From Tepidamorphaceae bacterium (GTDB lineage: Bacteria; Pseudomonadota; Alphaproteobacteria; Rhizobiales; JAKSCL01): a DNA stretch of 64,000 bases. The notes below the pieces were generated by a model. The model saw nothing but the letters and a program-made list of their open reading frames with translations. It was not told the origin of the DNA and searched no databases. Shown here in pieces: positions 1 through 9,445 of this stretch (positions within the stretch are counted from its first letter, which is position 1; every line of letters begins with the position of its first letter). Position numbers and translations under genes: made by a program. The stretch covers positions 186,001 to 250,000 of the forward strand of contig JANQPO010000017.1 in assembly GCA_028289445.1 (NCBI GenBank), read 5' to 3'.

Positions 1-286
1 GCATTGGTCCGCGCGTGCGGGCAAAGACGAAGCTCATCGGCAAACCGACGGCGATGGCGACCGTCGTTGAATAGACGGCGACCTGCGCCGACACCCAAAG
101 CGCGGACAAGATCTCCTCGTCCGCCAGAACGCTTCGATACCATCCGGTCGTCCATTGCTGGATCGGAAATGCGATGAAGTTGGAATCGCGAAAACCCATC
201 GCGGCCATGACAACGAGGGGCAGGAAGAGATAGGCGACAAACAGCCAAAACCAGATCGGCAGCGCGGCGGTCGGGATGCGGTTCAT
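1..286 (-). CDS. ABC transporter permease, PotC-like (partial)
   Basis: Inner-membrane permease of a spermidine/putrescine-type ABC importer, cut by the left window edge so only about 95 N-terminal residues are present. The visible part starts MNRIPTAALPIWFWLFVAYL, a first membrane helix. It continues through a periplasmic stretch with QQWTTGWY, typical of PotC-like subunits, into a second helix (ALWVSAQVAVYSTTVAIAVG). Its ATG overlaps the TGA of the upstream permease by four bases (ATGA), so the two are translationally coupled. The conserved EAA loop that contacts the ATPase lies outside the window, as does any ATPase gene of this system. Confidence 0.85.
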   Translation of the reverse strand, partial: MNRIPTAALPIWFWLFVAYLFLPLVVMAAMGFRDSNFIAFPIQQWTTGWYRSVLADEEILSALWVSAQVAVYSTTVAIAVGLPMSFVFARTRGPM

Positions 287-1212
287 CCCGACCTCCCAGG
301 TCCGCGGCTACGGAACAAAATGGCGAACAGGCCCACATAAGCCAGCGCCACGCCGATCAGGATCATCGAGAACGCGCTGCCCAACGGCCAGGAGTTGCCA
401 GCCCGCGCGAAGACCTGACCAATCGTCGATGCAAACAGCGTGTTACCCGACCCACCAAGCAGTTGCGGCATGGCGTAAAGACCGATGACGAGCAGGAAGA
501 CCAGCGTGCAGCCGCCGACAATGCCATCGCGCGACAGAGGCAACACGATGCGCCAGAGGCGTTTGAACGGCGACGCGCCCAGATCGGAGGCCGCTTCCAA
601 TGCCGAATCGTCGATTTTCTCCAACGCCGCGTAAAGCGGCAGCAGCATGTAGAGCGATGTCAGGTAAAGCACGCCGATGGTCAGCGAGATGTTGTTGTAA
701 AGCAGGTCCAGTGGTAGGCCGGGAAAGCCCAGCAGAGCGAGGAACGAATTCACCGCGCCATTGTTGGCGAGCATCAGAATCCAGGCAAAGCTGCGAACAA
801 TCTCGCTGATCCAGAACGGTGCGATCACTAGCAGCAGCAGCCGTATGCGCCAGTTTCGCGGCGCCACCTTGGACAGATAGTAGGCGACCGGGAACATCAC
901 GAGCAATGTCAGAACGGTCGCCAGCGTTGCAAAGACGAAAGACCGGGTGAATGCGGCAAGGTAGTGCGGTCTTTCGAAGAAGGCCGCGTAGTGGCGCAAC
1001 GTCCATTGACCCGGCTCGCCGGGAGGAAGCGGATAACGGTCTTGAAAGCTGATGGCGACCATCTGGACCAAGGGCGCTAGATTGGCGACGGCGATCCAGC
1101 CGAGTGGAATGGCGGCGAGAAGCGCAACGCGCAGCGCCGGAACCCGGGCGAGCGTGTCGATGGTGTTGCGATAGACACCAAAACGCCGGGCGCTGACCAG
1201 AATCTGTGTCAT
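283..1212 (-). CDS. ABC transporter permease, PotB-like
   Basis: Permease subunit (309 aa) of a polyamine-type ABC importer. It has about six hydrophobic helices, starting near residue 30. The cytoplasmic EAA loop reads EAASDLGASPFKRLWRIVLP, the segment that docks on the ATPase. Length and the SFQDRYPLPPGEPGQWTL periplasmic segment fit the PotB/PotH group. It lies between the binding-protein gene upstream and a PotC-like gene downstream, with which it overlaps by four bases. No clear Shine-Dalgarno sequence precedes the ATG. A strong hairpin lies between this gene and the binding-protein gene. The substrate (polyamine or similar cation) is inferred from family only. Confidence 0.88.
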   Translation of the reverse strand: MTQILVSARRFGVYRNTIDTLARVPALRVALLAAIPLGWIAVANLAPLVQMVAISFQDRYPLPPGEPGQWTLRHYAAFFERPHYLAAFTRSFVFATLATVLTLLVMFPVAYYLSKVAPRNWRIRLLLLVIAPFWISEIVRSFAWILMLANNGAVNSFLALLGFPGLPLDLLYNNISLTIGVLYLTSLYMLLPLYAALEKIDDSALEAASDLGASPFKRLWRIVLPLSRDGIVGGCTLVFLLVIGLYAMPQLLGGSGNTLFASTIGQVFARAGNSWPLGSAFSMILIGVALAYVGLFAILFRSRGPGRSG

Positions 1213-1235
1213 CGGTGAACCGGGAAGGACGACAA

Positions 1236-1265
1236 CGCATCCGCGGCCCGAAGGCCACGGATGCG
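1236..1265. terminator. Intercistronic hairpin between binding-protein and permease genes
   Basis: Inverted repeat with 13-base arms (1236-1248 and 1253-1265), one C/A mismatch and a CGAA loop. No T-run follows on the minus strand, so it is probably a partial terminator or 3'-end stabiliser. It would keep binding-protein mRNA above permease mRNA, as is common in ABC importer operons. Confidence 0.6.
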
Positions 1266-1294
1266 TCGGGAGTGCGCCGATCGGGTCGAGGCGA

Positions 1295-2395
1295 TCATGC
1301 GGCGCGAATTTCCTCGGCCGCCGCGTCGATCAGATCGAAAATAAAGGCGGCGGTTTCGACGTTCACCCAAGTCAGGGCGCTTCGCTCTTCGTCGGTCAGA
1401 GTTAGAACCTGGCGCTCAGCGTCAGTCAAAAGCCCTTCAACGCCCTGCATGGCCGAATTGAAGCCGGTCGAGCGCACCATCGCGGCGCCGTTCTCCGGAG
1501 ACGAGAGCAGCGCGTTCAAGAACGCATAGGCATTATCCATATTGTTGGCATTGCGGGCGATGTTGAACCCATAGGCATAAGCAAGCCCGCCCTCGCGCGG
1601 GATGGTGTAGCCGACCGGGAAGCCTTCAAGGATAAGCTGGGCCGCGGGTCCGGAACTGCCGGCCGCAAGCGCGACGTCACCGGTCAGCAGCATCTGCTGA
1701 ACCTCGGTCGCGGCATCGTAGTAGCGCCGCACCTTGTCCTTGTTATCGATCAGAAAATCGCGCGTGGCATCGACCGCGCGCTGTGCGATGTCCGGATTGC
1801 CGGCATAGGACTGCGCCGTTCCATCATAACCCAGATAGTTCATAACCAGGGGGAAGAAATCCTGTATCTGGTACGTGGTCATGCCAGCATTGGTCTCATC
1901 GAACATCGCCGCAAGGCTATCGGGACGTTCCATGGTCTCGCTGTTGTAGATGAGACCGGTACTGACCACCACGACCGGTACGCCCCAGACTCGATCGTTG
2001 CGCGACACCCATTCGGCGTTGGCATATTGGGTCTCCACGAGGGACCAATTGTCCAGCCGGTCCATGTCGATGGGCTCAAGAAACTCCGCGTCGACGAACT
2101 GATAGAAGCGGTGGCCCGCGACACAAACAATATCGGCGCTGAATTTACCATTCTCCGCCGCCATAAGGTTGAACTGCTCGGCCTGATCGCTGACCAGCCT
2201 GACATTGACCTCGATGCCGGTCTGCTCAGAGAAGGCGCTGCGAAACGCGTCGGTGATGAAACCATCGTAGGACCAGACAGTCAGGCTCTGGCTTTGCGCT
2301 CGGGCGGTGCCGATGATCGCTGGCGCGGCCAAGGCACTGGCGCCCAGAACGGTCATGCCCTGAGTCACGTTGCGACGAGTGAATTGGTCTTTCAT
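1295..2395 (-). CDS. ABC transporter substrate-binding protein, PotD-like, Tat-type signal
   Basis: Periplasmic binding protein (366 aa) of the polyamine-type importer. The frame stays open further upstream. I place the start at MKDQFTRRNVTQG because AAGGAG lies just before this ATG and the first 35 residues form a twin-arginine-like signal: TRRNVTQ, then a hydrophobic stretch ending in GTARAQ. Export in folded form is therefore likely. The mature part (SLTVWSYDGFITDAFRSAF and onward) fits the extracellular solute-binding protein family that includes PotD. It is the first gene of the minus operon with the two permeases and is transcribed divergently from the LysR gene, which may control it. 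The ligand is not determined. Confidence 0.88.
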   Translation of the reverse strand: MKDQFTRRNVTQGMTVLGASALAAPAIIGTARAQSQSLTVWSYDGFITDAFRSAFSEQTGIEVNVRLVSDQAEQFNLMAAENGKFSADIVCVAGHRFYQFVDAEFLEPIDMDRLDNWSLVETQYANAEWVSRNDRVWGVPVVVVSTGLIYNSETMERPDSLAAMFDETNAGMTTYQIQDFFPLVMNYLGYDGTAQSYAGNPDIAQRAVDATRDFLIDNKDKVRRYYDAATEVQQMLLTGDVALAAGSSGPAAQLILEGFPVGYTIPREGGLAYAYGFNIARNANNMDNAYAFLNALLSSPENGAAMVRSTGFNSAMQGVEGLLTDAERQVLTLTDEERSALTWVNVETAAFIFDLIDAAAEEIRAA

Positions 2396-2706
2396 TACTG
2401 GCTCCTTGTCGATGAATCGGGCCTCTCCTGTTCGCCCGAACACATATGCCGGAAGATCTTGTGGCCGATCGGTCCGTGCGGCCGGGCCTGACATTTGCGG
2501 TAGATCAGACCCTAGATGCATTCTTCCGATGCTTTTGCCGGTGGCGCGGATGCCAAGCCTGTGCGCTACCACCCGAGGCGAGACCGTTGCATCTGTGTTC
2601 AATGTCCCAGGGACCAGCTTGAACTCGACCACCCGACAGTAATGATCTCATCAGGTCAAAGACAGGAAAAGGTGGATAATTTTGATTGTTAGCATAAACT
2701 GGAGTC
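2396..2706. other. Divergent intergenic region (311 bp)
   Basis: Non-coding space between the minus-strand polyamine-type operon and the plus-strand LysR gene. It should hold both promoters and a LysR site. The part next to the LysR start is AT-rich (about 2640-2700) and is the likeliest promoter area. I could not identify convincing -35/-10 boxes or a clear LysR box. Open frames running through it are continuations of neighbouring frames and look non-coding. Confidence 0.4.
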
Positions 2707-3624
2707 ATGCAACTAAGGCGCCGACTACCCTCTGCATCGACCCTGTTCACCTTTGAAGCAGCCGCTCGTCTCGGCGGCTTCTCGCGCGCCGCACGCGAAC
2801 TCAACATCACCCAGCCGGCCGTCAGCCATGCGATCGCTCGCCTTGAGAAGCACATCGGACAAGCCCTGTTCACACGCTCCGGGCCCAAGCTTGAACTGAC
2901 GTCCAGCGGTGAACGCTTCAGCCGCGTGACGACTCGAGCTTTCATGGCAATCGAACATGCATTGGAGGAGATCCAGACGCATGACGTGTCACGGCACGTG
3001 GTCATGATGTCGATCTCTTCCGGCATGGCGACCCATTGGCTCATGCCGCGCTACGGGACATTCCGCGAGCGCTTCCCCGACACCGACCTGCAATTCCAGC
3101 TTGTTCCCGGCGCCGTCGGCGGCCCATTGCACAACTGCGATCTGGGCTTGCGCGTGGCGACGGGCGAGACCAGCCGGCAGATGGACGGCCGCTTTACCTC
3201 TGAGCGCGTGGTTGCCGTGGCTGCGCCGAGCTATCTGGCACATCACGGTTTGTTGGAACAGCCGCGTCGCCCACACACCCTGGTCGATCTGACCGAACAC
3301 TGGTTCGGTTGGACGGACTTTGCCGCTGCCACAGGCGTTTCGCTACCGCAGCAGGCCAACAGGATTGCCTTTTCGGATTATTCGGTGGTCATCCAGGCGG
3401 CGTTGAGTGGTCAGGGGATTGCGCTTGCCTGGACCTCGGTGGCCTCGCGCCTGATCCTTGATGGCCTGCTGGAGAAGGCAAGCGACGCGGTTATGATCAC
3501 CGATCGCAACTATCATTTCGTCACGTCCAGCCAGCGCCCCATGCGCCCCATTGTGCGGGATGTTCGCGAATGGCTCATCGCGCAGATGCGGCAAGAGGAG
3601 AGGGAACTGGACCTGATGCTGTGA
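2707..3624 (+). CDS. LysR-family transcriptional regulator, GcvA-like
   Basis: DNA-binding regulator (305 aa, normal LysR length). Residues 1-65 hold the winged helix-turn-helix (FEAAARLGGFSRAARELNIT, then QPAVSHAIARLEKHIGQALF). The opening RRRLPSASTLFTFEAAAR resembles the GcvA subgroup. The rest is the periplasmic-binding-like effector domain. It is divergent from the polyamine-type importer and 118 bp upstream of the enolase-superfamily gene on its own strand, so it may control either. A GGAG lies only two bases before the ATG, closer than usual, but no better start is in frame. The effector is unknown. Confidence 0.9.
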   Translation: MQLRRRLPSASTLFTFEAAARLGGFSRAARELNITQPAVSHAIARLEKHIGQALFTRSGPKLELTSSGERFSRVTTRAFMAIEHALEEIQTHDVSRHVVMMSISSGMATHWLMPRYGTFRERFPDTDLQFQLVPGAVGGPLHNCDLGLRVATGETSRQMDGRFTSERVVAVAAPSYLAHHGLLEQPRRPHTLVDLTEHWFGWTDFAAATGVSLPQQANRIAFSDYSVVIQAALSGQGIALAWTSVASRLILDGLLEKASDAVMITDRNYHFVTSSQRPMRPIVRDVREWLIAQMRQEERELDLML

Positions 3625-3742
3625 TCTGTTCGCCGCCTCGTTTATTCCAAACGGGTCTGTAGGACGGAAACAAATTCGATTGCTAAATTCTCGAAACCGA
3701 TGAAGGCTCGCAGCAAGCGTTGCCTTTTAGGGAGTACATTCT

Positions 3743-4936
3743 TTGCTGATCACCGCCGCCAACATATTCGTCGCACAGACGGGACATCGGCGCGCAGTCA
3801 TCGTGGAAATCGAGACCGATGCCGGCATTTCCGGTATCGGCGAGGTCGGAATTGCCTATGGCACAGGCACGCAAGCCGCGGCCGCAATGGCCGAGGAGAT
3901 GCTGACGCGCTTCGTGATCGGCAAGAACCCAACACAGATCGAACTCATTTGGAACACGATCTACGATGTCAGCTTCTGGACCAAGGGTGGCGGAGCCATT
4001 GCCATGGCCGGACTGAGCGGCATCGAACACGCGCTTTGGGACATCAAGGGCAAGGCGCTCGGCGTTCCGGTCTATGAACTGTTCGGCGGCGTGGTCAATG
4101 AGCGACTCCCGGTTTACGCCAATGGCTGGTGGACCGATTGCAAGACCGACGACGACTATGCCGATGCCGCCGACGCAACGGTCGCGCGCGGTTATCGCGG
4201 GCTCAAATTCTATCCGCTAGGCGAGCATGATCCCGAAACGGTGATCCGCCATCCCACCCGCAGGCGCGCCGCCGACGATATCGATGCCCGCGTCTATGAG
4301 CGAATCGCCAAGATTCGCGACCGTATCGGTGACCGCATCGACATTCTTCTCGACTTTGGGGGAGGGCTGACGTCCGACCAAATCGTCCGCATTCTCCGGC
4401 GGATCGAACCGCTCAACATCACCTTTGTGGAGGAACCTGTCGATCCGGGCTTGCCGAGGGCACTGGAAATCATCAGCCGCAAGACATCGATTCCGTTGGC
4501 GGCCGGCGAACGCCACTATGCACGGTATGGCATCCATCCGATTCTGGAGAGCGGCGCGGTGAGCATCGTGCAGCCTGACATCTGCAACACGGGCGGCCTT
4601 CTTGAAGCGCGCAAGATTGCGGCGCTGGCTGAAATCTACAATGCTCGGGTTGCGCCTCACAATTACGGCAGCGCGCTTGCCACCGTGATTTCCGCGCAGC
4701 TTGGCGCCTGTATCCCGAATTTCATGGTTCTGGAGTGCTTTCCCGACTTCGACAAGGAACCCGGCTTCGAATCCGTGATCGACGATCCGCTTGAATTGCA
4801 GGTACGGGACGGCTTGATGCCGCTTCCGACCGGACCCGGGCTTGGGGCCACCCTTTCAAAGGCGATGCGCGCTTCCAGCCTTTGGGCGCGGGTCGAGCCC
4901 GAAACGAGGCGAGAGAGTGTGGGCTCCTCCGGCTAG
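3743..4936 (+). CDS. Mandelate racemase/muconate lactonizing enzyme family protein (sugar-acid dehydratase-like)
   Basis: Enolase-superfamily enzyme (397 aa, TTG start with GGAG seven bases upstream). The mandelate racemase-type active site is complete: K155 in GLKFYP, metal ligands D204 (ILLDFGG), E230 (FVEEP) and E256 (AAGERHY), and a D279/H306 dyad (QPDICN, APHNYG). Such enzymes remove an alpha-proton next to a carboxylate, and close relatives dehydrate sugar acids such as galactonate. The exact substrate cannot be read from sequence. It stands alone after the LysR gene and ends in a short dispersed repeat. It could feed on a compound brought in by either flanking importer. Confidence 0.85.
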   Translation: MLITAANIFVAQTGHRRAVIVEIETDAGISGIGEVGIAYGTGTQAAAAMAEEMLTRFVIGKNPTQIELIWNTIYDVSFWTKGGGAIAMAGLSGIEHALWDIKGKALGVPVYELFGGVVNERLPVYANGWWTDCKTDDDYADAADATVARGYRGLKFYPLGEHDPETVIRHPTRRRAADDIDARVYERIAKIRDRIGDRIDILLDFGGGLTSDQIVRILRRIEPLNITFVEEPVDPGLPRALEIISRKTSIPLAAGERHYARYGIHPILESGAVSIVQPDICNTGGLLEARKIAALAEIYNARVAPHNYGSALATVISAQLGACIPNFMVLECFPDFDKEPGFESVIDDPLELQVRDGLMPLPTGPGLGATLSKAMRASSLWARVEPETRRESVGSSG

Positions 4937-4950
4937 AGTCCTGACCCTAA
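4935..4950 (+). repeat. Short dispersed palindromic repeat, copy 1
   Basis: AGAGTCCTGACCCTAA at the end of the dehydratase gene. The same core (AGTCCTGACCCTAA or its complement) recurs at 27011-27025 and 31569-31587, each time at a gene end or start. It is an imperfect inverted repeat around CT. Confidence 0.6.
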
Positions 4951-4963
4951 AGCGCTTGAAGAT

Positions 4964-6115
4964 TCACGCCCTGGCTGCCTCATGACGCCGCCGCAGCCTT
5001 GTCCCGTCCGGCGCAAAGAAATGGCAGAATTCAGGATCGAAGCTGACGGTCACTGGTTCACCAGCTTGAGCGATGCACGCGGGCGAGGCAATGGTGATGA
5101 AGCGATGCGATTGTGTGCCTTGCGCATCGGGTACATCCACATACAGGTACTGAGTCGCCCCAAGATATTCGCCGTGACTGACCGTGCCGTTGAGCTGTGT
5201 TTTGCCTTCGCCAAGTTGTGTTGCCTCAGGACGGATGCCGACATGAACGGCACTGCCGTCGACACCGGCCTGTTCGGCAAGCTCAGCACCGAAAATGCGG
5301 CCGGTTGACAAGGTCACTTTCGTTGAACCGTCGGCGCCGACCTTAATCACCGCAGGTAAGATATTGATCTTCGGCGAACCGATGAACTCGGCGACGAAGC
5401 GTGATTGCGGCGCATTGTAGATGTCGTGCGGCGTGCCGATCTGCTCGACGTGACCATCTCTCAGCACCACGATGCGGTCGGCGAGGGTCATCGCCTCCAC
5501 TTGATCGTGGGTGACATAGATCATGGTCGCCGGGATCTGCCGATGCAGCGCGATAATCTCTTCACGCATCTGCACGCGGAGCGCCGCATCGAGATTGGAC
5601 AGCGGTTCGTCGAAGAGGAAAACCGCAGGATCGCGCACGATCGCCCGGCCCATGGCGACGCGCTGTCGCTGACCGCCCGACAGGTGGCGCGGGTAACGGT
5701 CAAGGTAGTCGGTCAAACCGAGAAGGCGGGCGGTGTTCTCCACTTTGGCGCGTTGCCGCTCCCGCGTCTCGCCCACCATGCGCAGCGGAAAGCCGATGTT
5801 TTGACCCACCGTCATGTGCGGGTAAAGCGCGTAGGATTGGAAGACCATCGCAATGTCGCGCTCTCGCGGCGGATGATCGTTGACCACTTGGCCGTTGATC
5901 CGGATTGTGCCCGTCGTCGTTTCTTCGAGGCCGGCGAGCATACGTAACAAGGTCGATTTACCGCAACCGGACGGGCCGACGAAGACCGCCAGTTCACGTT
6001 CGGCGATGTCGATATTGATGTCGCGAAGAACCGTTTGGCGATCGTAGCGTTTGGAAACGCCGCTGAACTGTACGCCTATCGGGCCTTCCACGGGCTTCTT
6101 CGAAACACCCGACAT
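4964..6115 (-). CDS. ABC transporter ATP-binding protein, MalK/UgpC type
   Basis: ATPase (383 aa) that powers a carbohydrate-type (CUT1) importer from the cytoplasmic face. Walker A is GPSGCGKST (47-55), the Q-loop is QSYALYPH, the signature is LSGGQRQR (145-152) and Walker B is FLFDE (166-170). The C-terminal third is the extra regulatory OB-like domain of the MalK/UgpC group ([20 protein letters not shown]). It is the last gene of the operon binding protein-permease-permease-ATPase, two bases after the preceding permease. These ATPases often serve several importers, so it could also support the polyamine-type system, which has no ATPase in view. Confidence 0.92.
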   Translation of the reverse strand: MSGVSKKPVEGPIGVQFSGVSKRYDRQTVLRDINIDIAERELAVFVGPSGCGKSTLLRMLAGLEETTTGTIRINGQVVNDHPPRERDIAMVFQSYALYPHMTVGQNIGFPLRMVGETRERQRAKVENTARLLGLTDYLDRYPRHLSGGQRQRVAMGRAIVRDPAVFLFDEPLSNLDAALRVQMREEIIALHRQIPATMIYVTHDQVEAMTLADRIVVLRDGHVEQIGTPHDIYNAPQSRFVAEFIGSPKINILPAVIKVGADGSTKVTLSTGRIFGAELAEQAGVDGSAVHVGIRPEATQLGEGKTQLNGTVSHGEYLGATQYLYVDVPDAQGTQSHRFITIASPACIAQAGEPVTVSFDPEFCHFFAPDGTRLRRRHEAARA

Positions 6116-6117
6116 GG

Positions 6118-6960
6118 TCAGCGCACACTGCCGGTCATGGCGCCCGAGACAATCCAGCGCTGCATGACGATGAAGACGATGATTACCGGAAGCGCGAAAA
6201 CGAGTGCCGCGGCCATTTGCAGTTCATGCAGCGTGAAGTATTGCCCGCGGAAAGACGAAATCCCGTTCGCCGCCGTCCAGAGCTGCTGTGAATGCACCAG
6301 CGAATGAGCGAACAGGAAATCGTGCCAGCTTGTCACGAAGCCGTAGATGAAAATCGCCGCAAGGCCGGGCACTGCCAATGGCAGCGACACGTACAGATAG
6401 GCGCCCAGCCGCGTGCAACCGTCGATCCGCGCCGAAGCTTCAAGGTCCTGAGGAATACGGTCGAAGAACCCCTTGCTCATCCAGATGGCGATCGGAACGA
6501 CAAGCGAGATGTGGCCGACAACCATACCCGACATGGTATCTAGCAAGCCGAGATCGCGGAAAAGGATGTAAAGGGGAACGATGATACTGGTGCCGGGCAT
6601 CATCTGGGTGACGAGCACACCGATCATGACCAGTCCGGCGCCACGAAACTTCATCTTGCTGAGCACATAGCCGCACGAGGTGCCGAAGACTAGCGACAGG
6701 AAGGAGGCGAGGGCCGCCACGATGATCGAATTCACCAGCCAACGCGCCATTGGTCGTTCGGTGAACAGCGACACGAAGTTCTCGAACGTCACGGTCTGCG
6801 GCAGGATGCCCGGTAGCGACCGGCTGAAGCCTGTCGGCGTGATCGCGATCACCAGCATCCAATAGATCGGGAAAAGTACCGCCATGCCCAAAACGCAAAG
6901 CAGAATCACGCGAGCGAGCGCGCTCCAATGGCCCCGGACCGGTCCGGGCGACCAGCTCAT
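6118..6960 (-). CDS. ABC transporter permease, MalG/UgpE type
   Basis: Inner-membrane permease (280 aa) of the sugar-type importer, with six predicted helices. The EAA loop is [20 protein letters not shown], followed by PLAVPG, as in CUT1 permeases. The N-terminal segment with [20 protein letters not shown] and a following TFENFVSLF periplasmic part are usual for the MalG side. Its ATG overlaps the TGA of the other permease by four bases. Confidence 0.9.
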   Translation of the reverse strand: MSWSPGPVRGHWSALARVILLCVLGMAVLFPIYWMLVIAITPTGFSRSLPGILPQTVTFENFVSLFTERPMARWLVNSIIVAALASFLSLVFGTSCGYVLSKMKFRGAGLVMIGVLVTQMMPGTSIIVPLYILFRDLGLLDTMSGMVVGHISLVVPIAIWMSKGFFDRIPQDLEASARIDGCTRLGAYLYVSLPLAVPGLAAIFIYGFVTSWHDFLFAHSLVHSQQLWTAANGISSFRGQYFTLHELQMAAALVFALPVIIVFIVMQRWIVSGAMTGSVR

Positions 6961-7925
6961 TGGCCGCCTCGTTCGTGCTGCAAGCGGGCGACCAGCCGCA
7001 AATAACTCAGCACCAAAATAACGGAGATCGCCAGCGCCAGGATGCCAAGAGTTGCCGCATAGCTGAAATCAAGGCCGCGAAAGGCGGTGTTGAAGGTCAG
7101 CACGGTCAAGGTCTCGGTGGCGCCCGCCGGACCGCCGCCGGTGAGGATGTAGATGATCGGAAACGACTTGAAACCCATGATCATCAGCAGGACGACCACC
7201 ACGGCGAGAATGAAACGCAGTTGCGGCACGGTGATGTACCAAAACTGCTGAATGGCCCGCGCCCGGTCGATCCTGGCCGCCTCGTAAAGCTCCTCGGGAA
7301 TGGCGTGCAGCCCGGCGAGGATGAAGATGTAGGCGACCGGGAACTCATTCCAGATTTGCGCGACGATCAGCGCCGGAAATGCCGTTTGCCGGTCGATCAG
7401 CCAGTTAGCGCCGGTCATGAACGGCACATAATCGAGGAGTCGGTTGATGATACCGAAATTGCCGTCATACATCACGCCCCAGACCAGCGCGGTGACCACG
7501 GCTGGCACAGTCCATGGCAGCAGGAACACGACTCGCCAAAACGCGCGAAACCGCACGATGCGACGCGTCAAAAGCGCGGCACAAAGCGCGAGAGCGACAG
7601 AACCGACGACGGTTCCGAACATGTAGATTGCCGAAAGCGCGACGGCCGACCAGGTGTCGGGATCTTCGAACAACTTGCCGTAGTTGTGAAAGCCATAAGT
7701 GCCCGCCATCGCCGGGCGCCGGAAATTGATGGTGTTGAAGCTCATCTCGACCGCCCGCAGCATCGGCACGCCGATGACGGCCCCGACGACGAACAGCGCC
7801 GGCAACAGCATCAAGAAGACGAAGCCGCCGCCCTCGGTCAGGCTACGGCGCAAAGCGACCCACCGTCGCCGGCGCAACGCGATTGCCGCGTCGGCGCGAC
7901 CCGTCGCATCGGATTTTGGCTCCAT
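6957..7925 (-). CDS. ABC transporter permease, MalF/UgpA type
   Basis: Partner permease (322 aa) of the sugar-type importer. A basic N-terminus of about 30 residues precedes the first helix (GGFVFLMLLPALFVVGAVIG). The EAA loop is EAARIDRARAIQQFWYITVP. The GYDGNFG-like turn seen in this family appears as VMYDGNFGIINRLL. It follows the binding-protein gene after 58 bp that contain a perfect 10-bp hairpin. Confidence 0.9.
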   Translation of the reverse strand: MEPKSDATGRADAAIALRRRRWVALRRSLTEGGGFVFLMLLPALFVVGAVIGVPMLRAVEMSFNTINFRRPAMAGTYGFHNYGKLFEDPDTWSAVALSAIYMFGTVVGSVALALCAALLTRRIVRFRAFWRVVFLLPWTVPAVVTALVWGVMYDGNFGIINRLLDYVPFMTGANWLIDRQTAFPALIVAQIWNEFPVAYIFILAGLHAIPEELYEAARIDRARAIQQFWYITVPQLRFILAVVVVLLMIMGFKSFPIIYILTGGGPAGATETLTVLTFNTAFRGLDFSYAATLGILALAISVILVLSYLRLVARLQHERGGQ

Positions 7926-7940
7926 CGGTCGTCACGCGTT

Positions 7941-7973
7941 GCCGGGTCCGATCCTCAAGGGAGCGGACCCGGC
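7941..7973. terminator. Intercistronic hairpin after the sugar-binding protein gene
   Basis: Perfect inverted repeat, GCCGGGTCCG (7941-7950) and CGGACCCGGC (7964-7973), with a 13-base loop. It sits between the binding-protein stop and the first permease start. No T-run follows on the minus strand. A role in raising binding-protein mRNA over permease mRNA is inferred, as for the hairpin at 1236-1265. Confidence 0.65.
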
Positions 7974-7983
7974 TTGAAGCGGG

Positions 7984-9240
7984 TCAGTTCGCGCAGCATT
8001 CCACCAGACGCTGCTGGGCCTGGGCAAGCGATTCCTCGGCCGGTACGCCTTCCCTCAGAGTAAGGAGGATGGCATCGACTATGATCGGCCAGGTCTGGTT
8101 AAAGTCGTCTTCGTGGCCTGGAATGAAGATCGGATGCGCGGTGCCAATGCTGTCCAGCCATGGCTGTAGAAATGGCCGTTCGGCAAGCTGTTCATCGGTC
8201 ATCGCGTTGACGCCGTAGGGAACGTACGGGCTGTAATTGCCGAACTCGGACTGCATTTGCTGCCCCACCGCCATCTTGATGAACTCCCACGCCGCTTCGG
8301 GGTTTTCGCTGTTGGCATTGACCGCCAGCGCCATGTTCACGCCGCCGGTCGCAGATCCGTCCCAAGGGTGGCTCGCCGATTTGTAACAGTCGTAATTCTC
8401 GGCATTGTTGCTCTTGATGAACGGGAACTGCCACTGCCCGTCAATCGTCATGGCGGTGCCCCCCGTCGCGAAAAGCGCGCGCAGATCGGTTTCGGCCATG
8501 CCCTGCGGAATGGCACCGGAGTCGTAGACCGCCTTCATGAAGTTCAGCCCGTCGATCACCGGCTGGCTGTCGACGGTGAAGTTACCGTCGCCGTCCGAGA
8601 AGCTGCCGCCATGAGCGATCGACCACATCAGCAGCATTTCGTAGGTCGGGTCTTCGTTGGCGTTCACCATATTGGCGCCGTAACGCGTGACGCGGCCGGA
8701 ATCGTCTTTGACGGTGAGGTTCTTGGCCAGTTCGAGGAATTCTTCGGGCGTGGTTGGTACCGCTTCGACTCCGGCCTCCTCGAAATGGCACGCATTATAG
8801 ATTAGCTGAAGCGTCCGTCCCGTAATGGGCAGCGCATAGGTCACGCCGTCGATCGTCAGGCTCTCGGTCGCGCCGTCCACCAGAAGACCGGTGATGCCAT
8901 CACGCTCGATCCATTCATTGAGTGGCTGGAGTTGCTCGGCCGCGTGCAGCTCGCCGATATTGTTGGGATTGACGGTCAATATGTCGGCGCCCGTACCGCT
9001 GGCCGCTTCAAGCAGCAGGCGCTCGTAATAGCTGCGGGCCGGCGTATTGCGCGGGTCGACATCGATGCCCGTCGCGCTTTCGTAGTTCTTCACCAGCAAT
9101 TGCCACCAATCGCCCATGCCGGGCGCATCGTAATCGACCACCAAGAAGCTGAGTTGGTCGTCGGCGGCGGCTGGCGCGGTCATACCGGTGACGGCGCCGA
9201 TCGCTAGGAGCGCGGCGGAAAGCTTTCCTGCAAATCTCAT
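7984..9240 (-). CDS. ABC transporter sugar-type substrate-binding protein (family 1)
   Basis: Periplasmic solute-binding protein (418 aa) feeding the two permeases downstream. A Sec signal peptide is clear (MRFAGKLSAALLAIGAVTG, cleavage after APAAAD or nearby). The body fits the extracellular solute-binding family 1: NPNNIGELHAAEQLQPLNEW, a mobile GGTAMTIDGQWQFP region, and GGVNMALAVNANSENPEAAW. A strong Shine-Dalgarno, GGGAGG, precedes the ATG by five bases, consistent with high expression. The ligand is not known. The upstream ornithine cyclodeaminase-like gene argues that the ligand need not be a sugar. Confidence 0.9.
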   Translation of the reverse strand: MRFAGKLSAALLAIGAVTGMTAPAAADDQLSFLVVDYDAPGMGDWWQLLVKNYESATGIDVDPRNTPARSYYERLLLEAASGTGADILTVNPNNIGELHAAEQLQPLNEWIERDGITGLLVDGATESLTIDGVTYALPITGRTLQLIYNACHFEEAGVEAVPTTPEEFLELAKNLTVKDDSGRVTRYGANMVNANEDPTYEMLLMWSIAHGGSFSDGDGNFTVDSQPVIDGLNFMKAVYDSGAIPQGMAETDLRALFATGGTAMTIDGQWQFPFIKSNNAENYDCYKSASHPWDGSATGGVNMALAVNANSENPEAAWEFIKMAVGQQMQSEFGNYSPYVPYGVNAMTDEQLAERPFLQPWLDSIGTAHPIFIPGHEDDFNQTWPIIVDAILLTLREGVPAEESLAQAQQRLVECCAN

Positions 9241-9445
9241 TTTGTCCTCCCTGATGCCATGTTGCGGCGCGCCGGTGTCAGCCGGTGGCCGTCGGATCCG
9301 TGCCAGCGGTCCGCGCGTGTTTGCAGATGTTAAAGAGACAGGCCGCTGACCGGATCACTATGCGGCTGCCGGCGGCAAGGACCGAATCACTTCGCGGAAT
9401 GACATTTGTCGTTTTGGTATTCATGATCCAATCGTGGCCGTTCGC

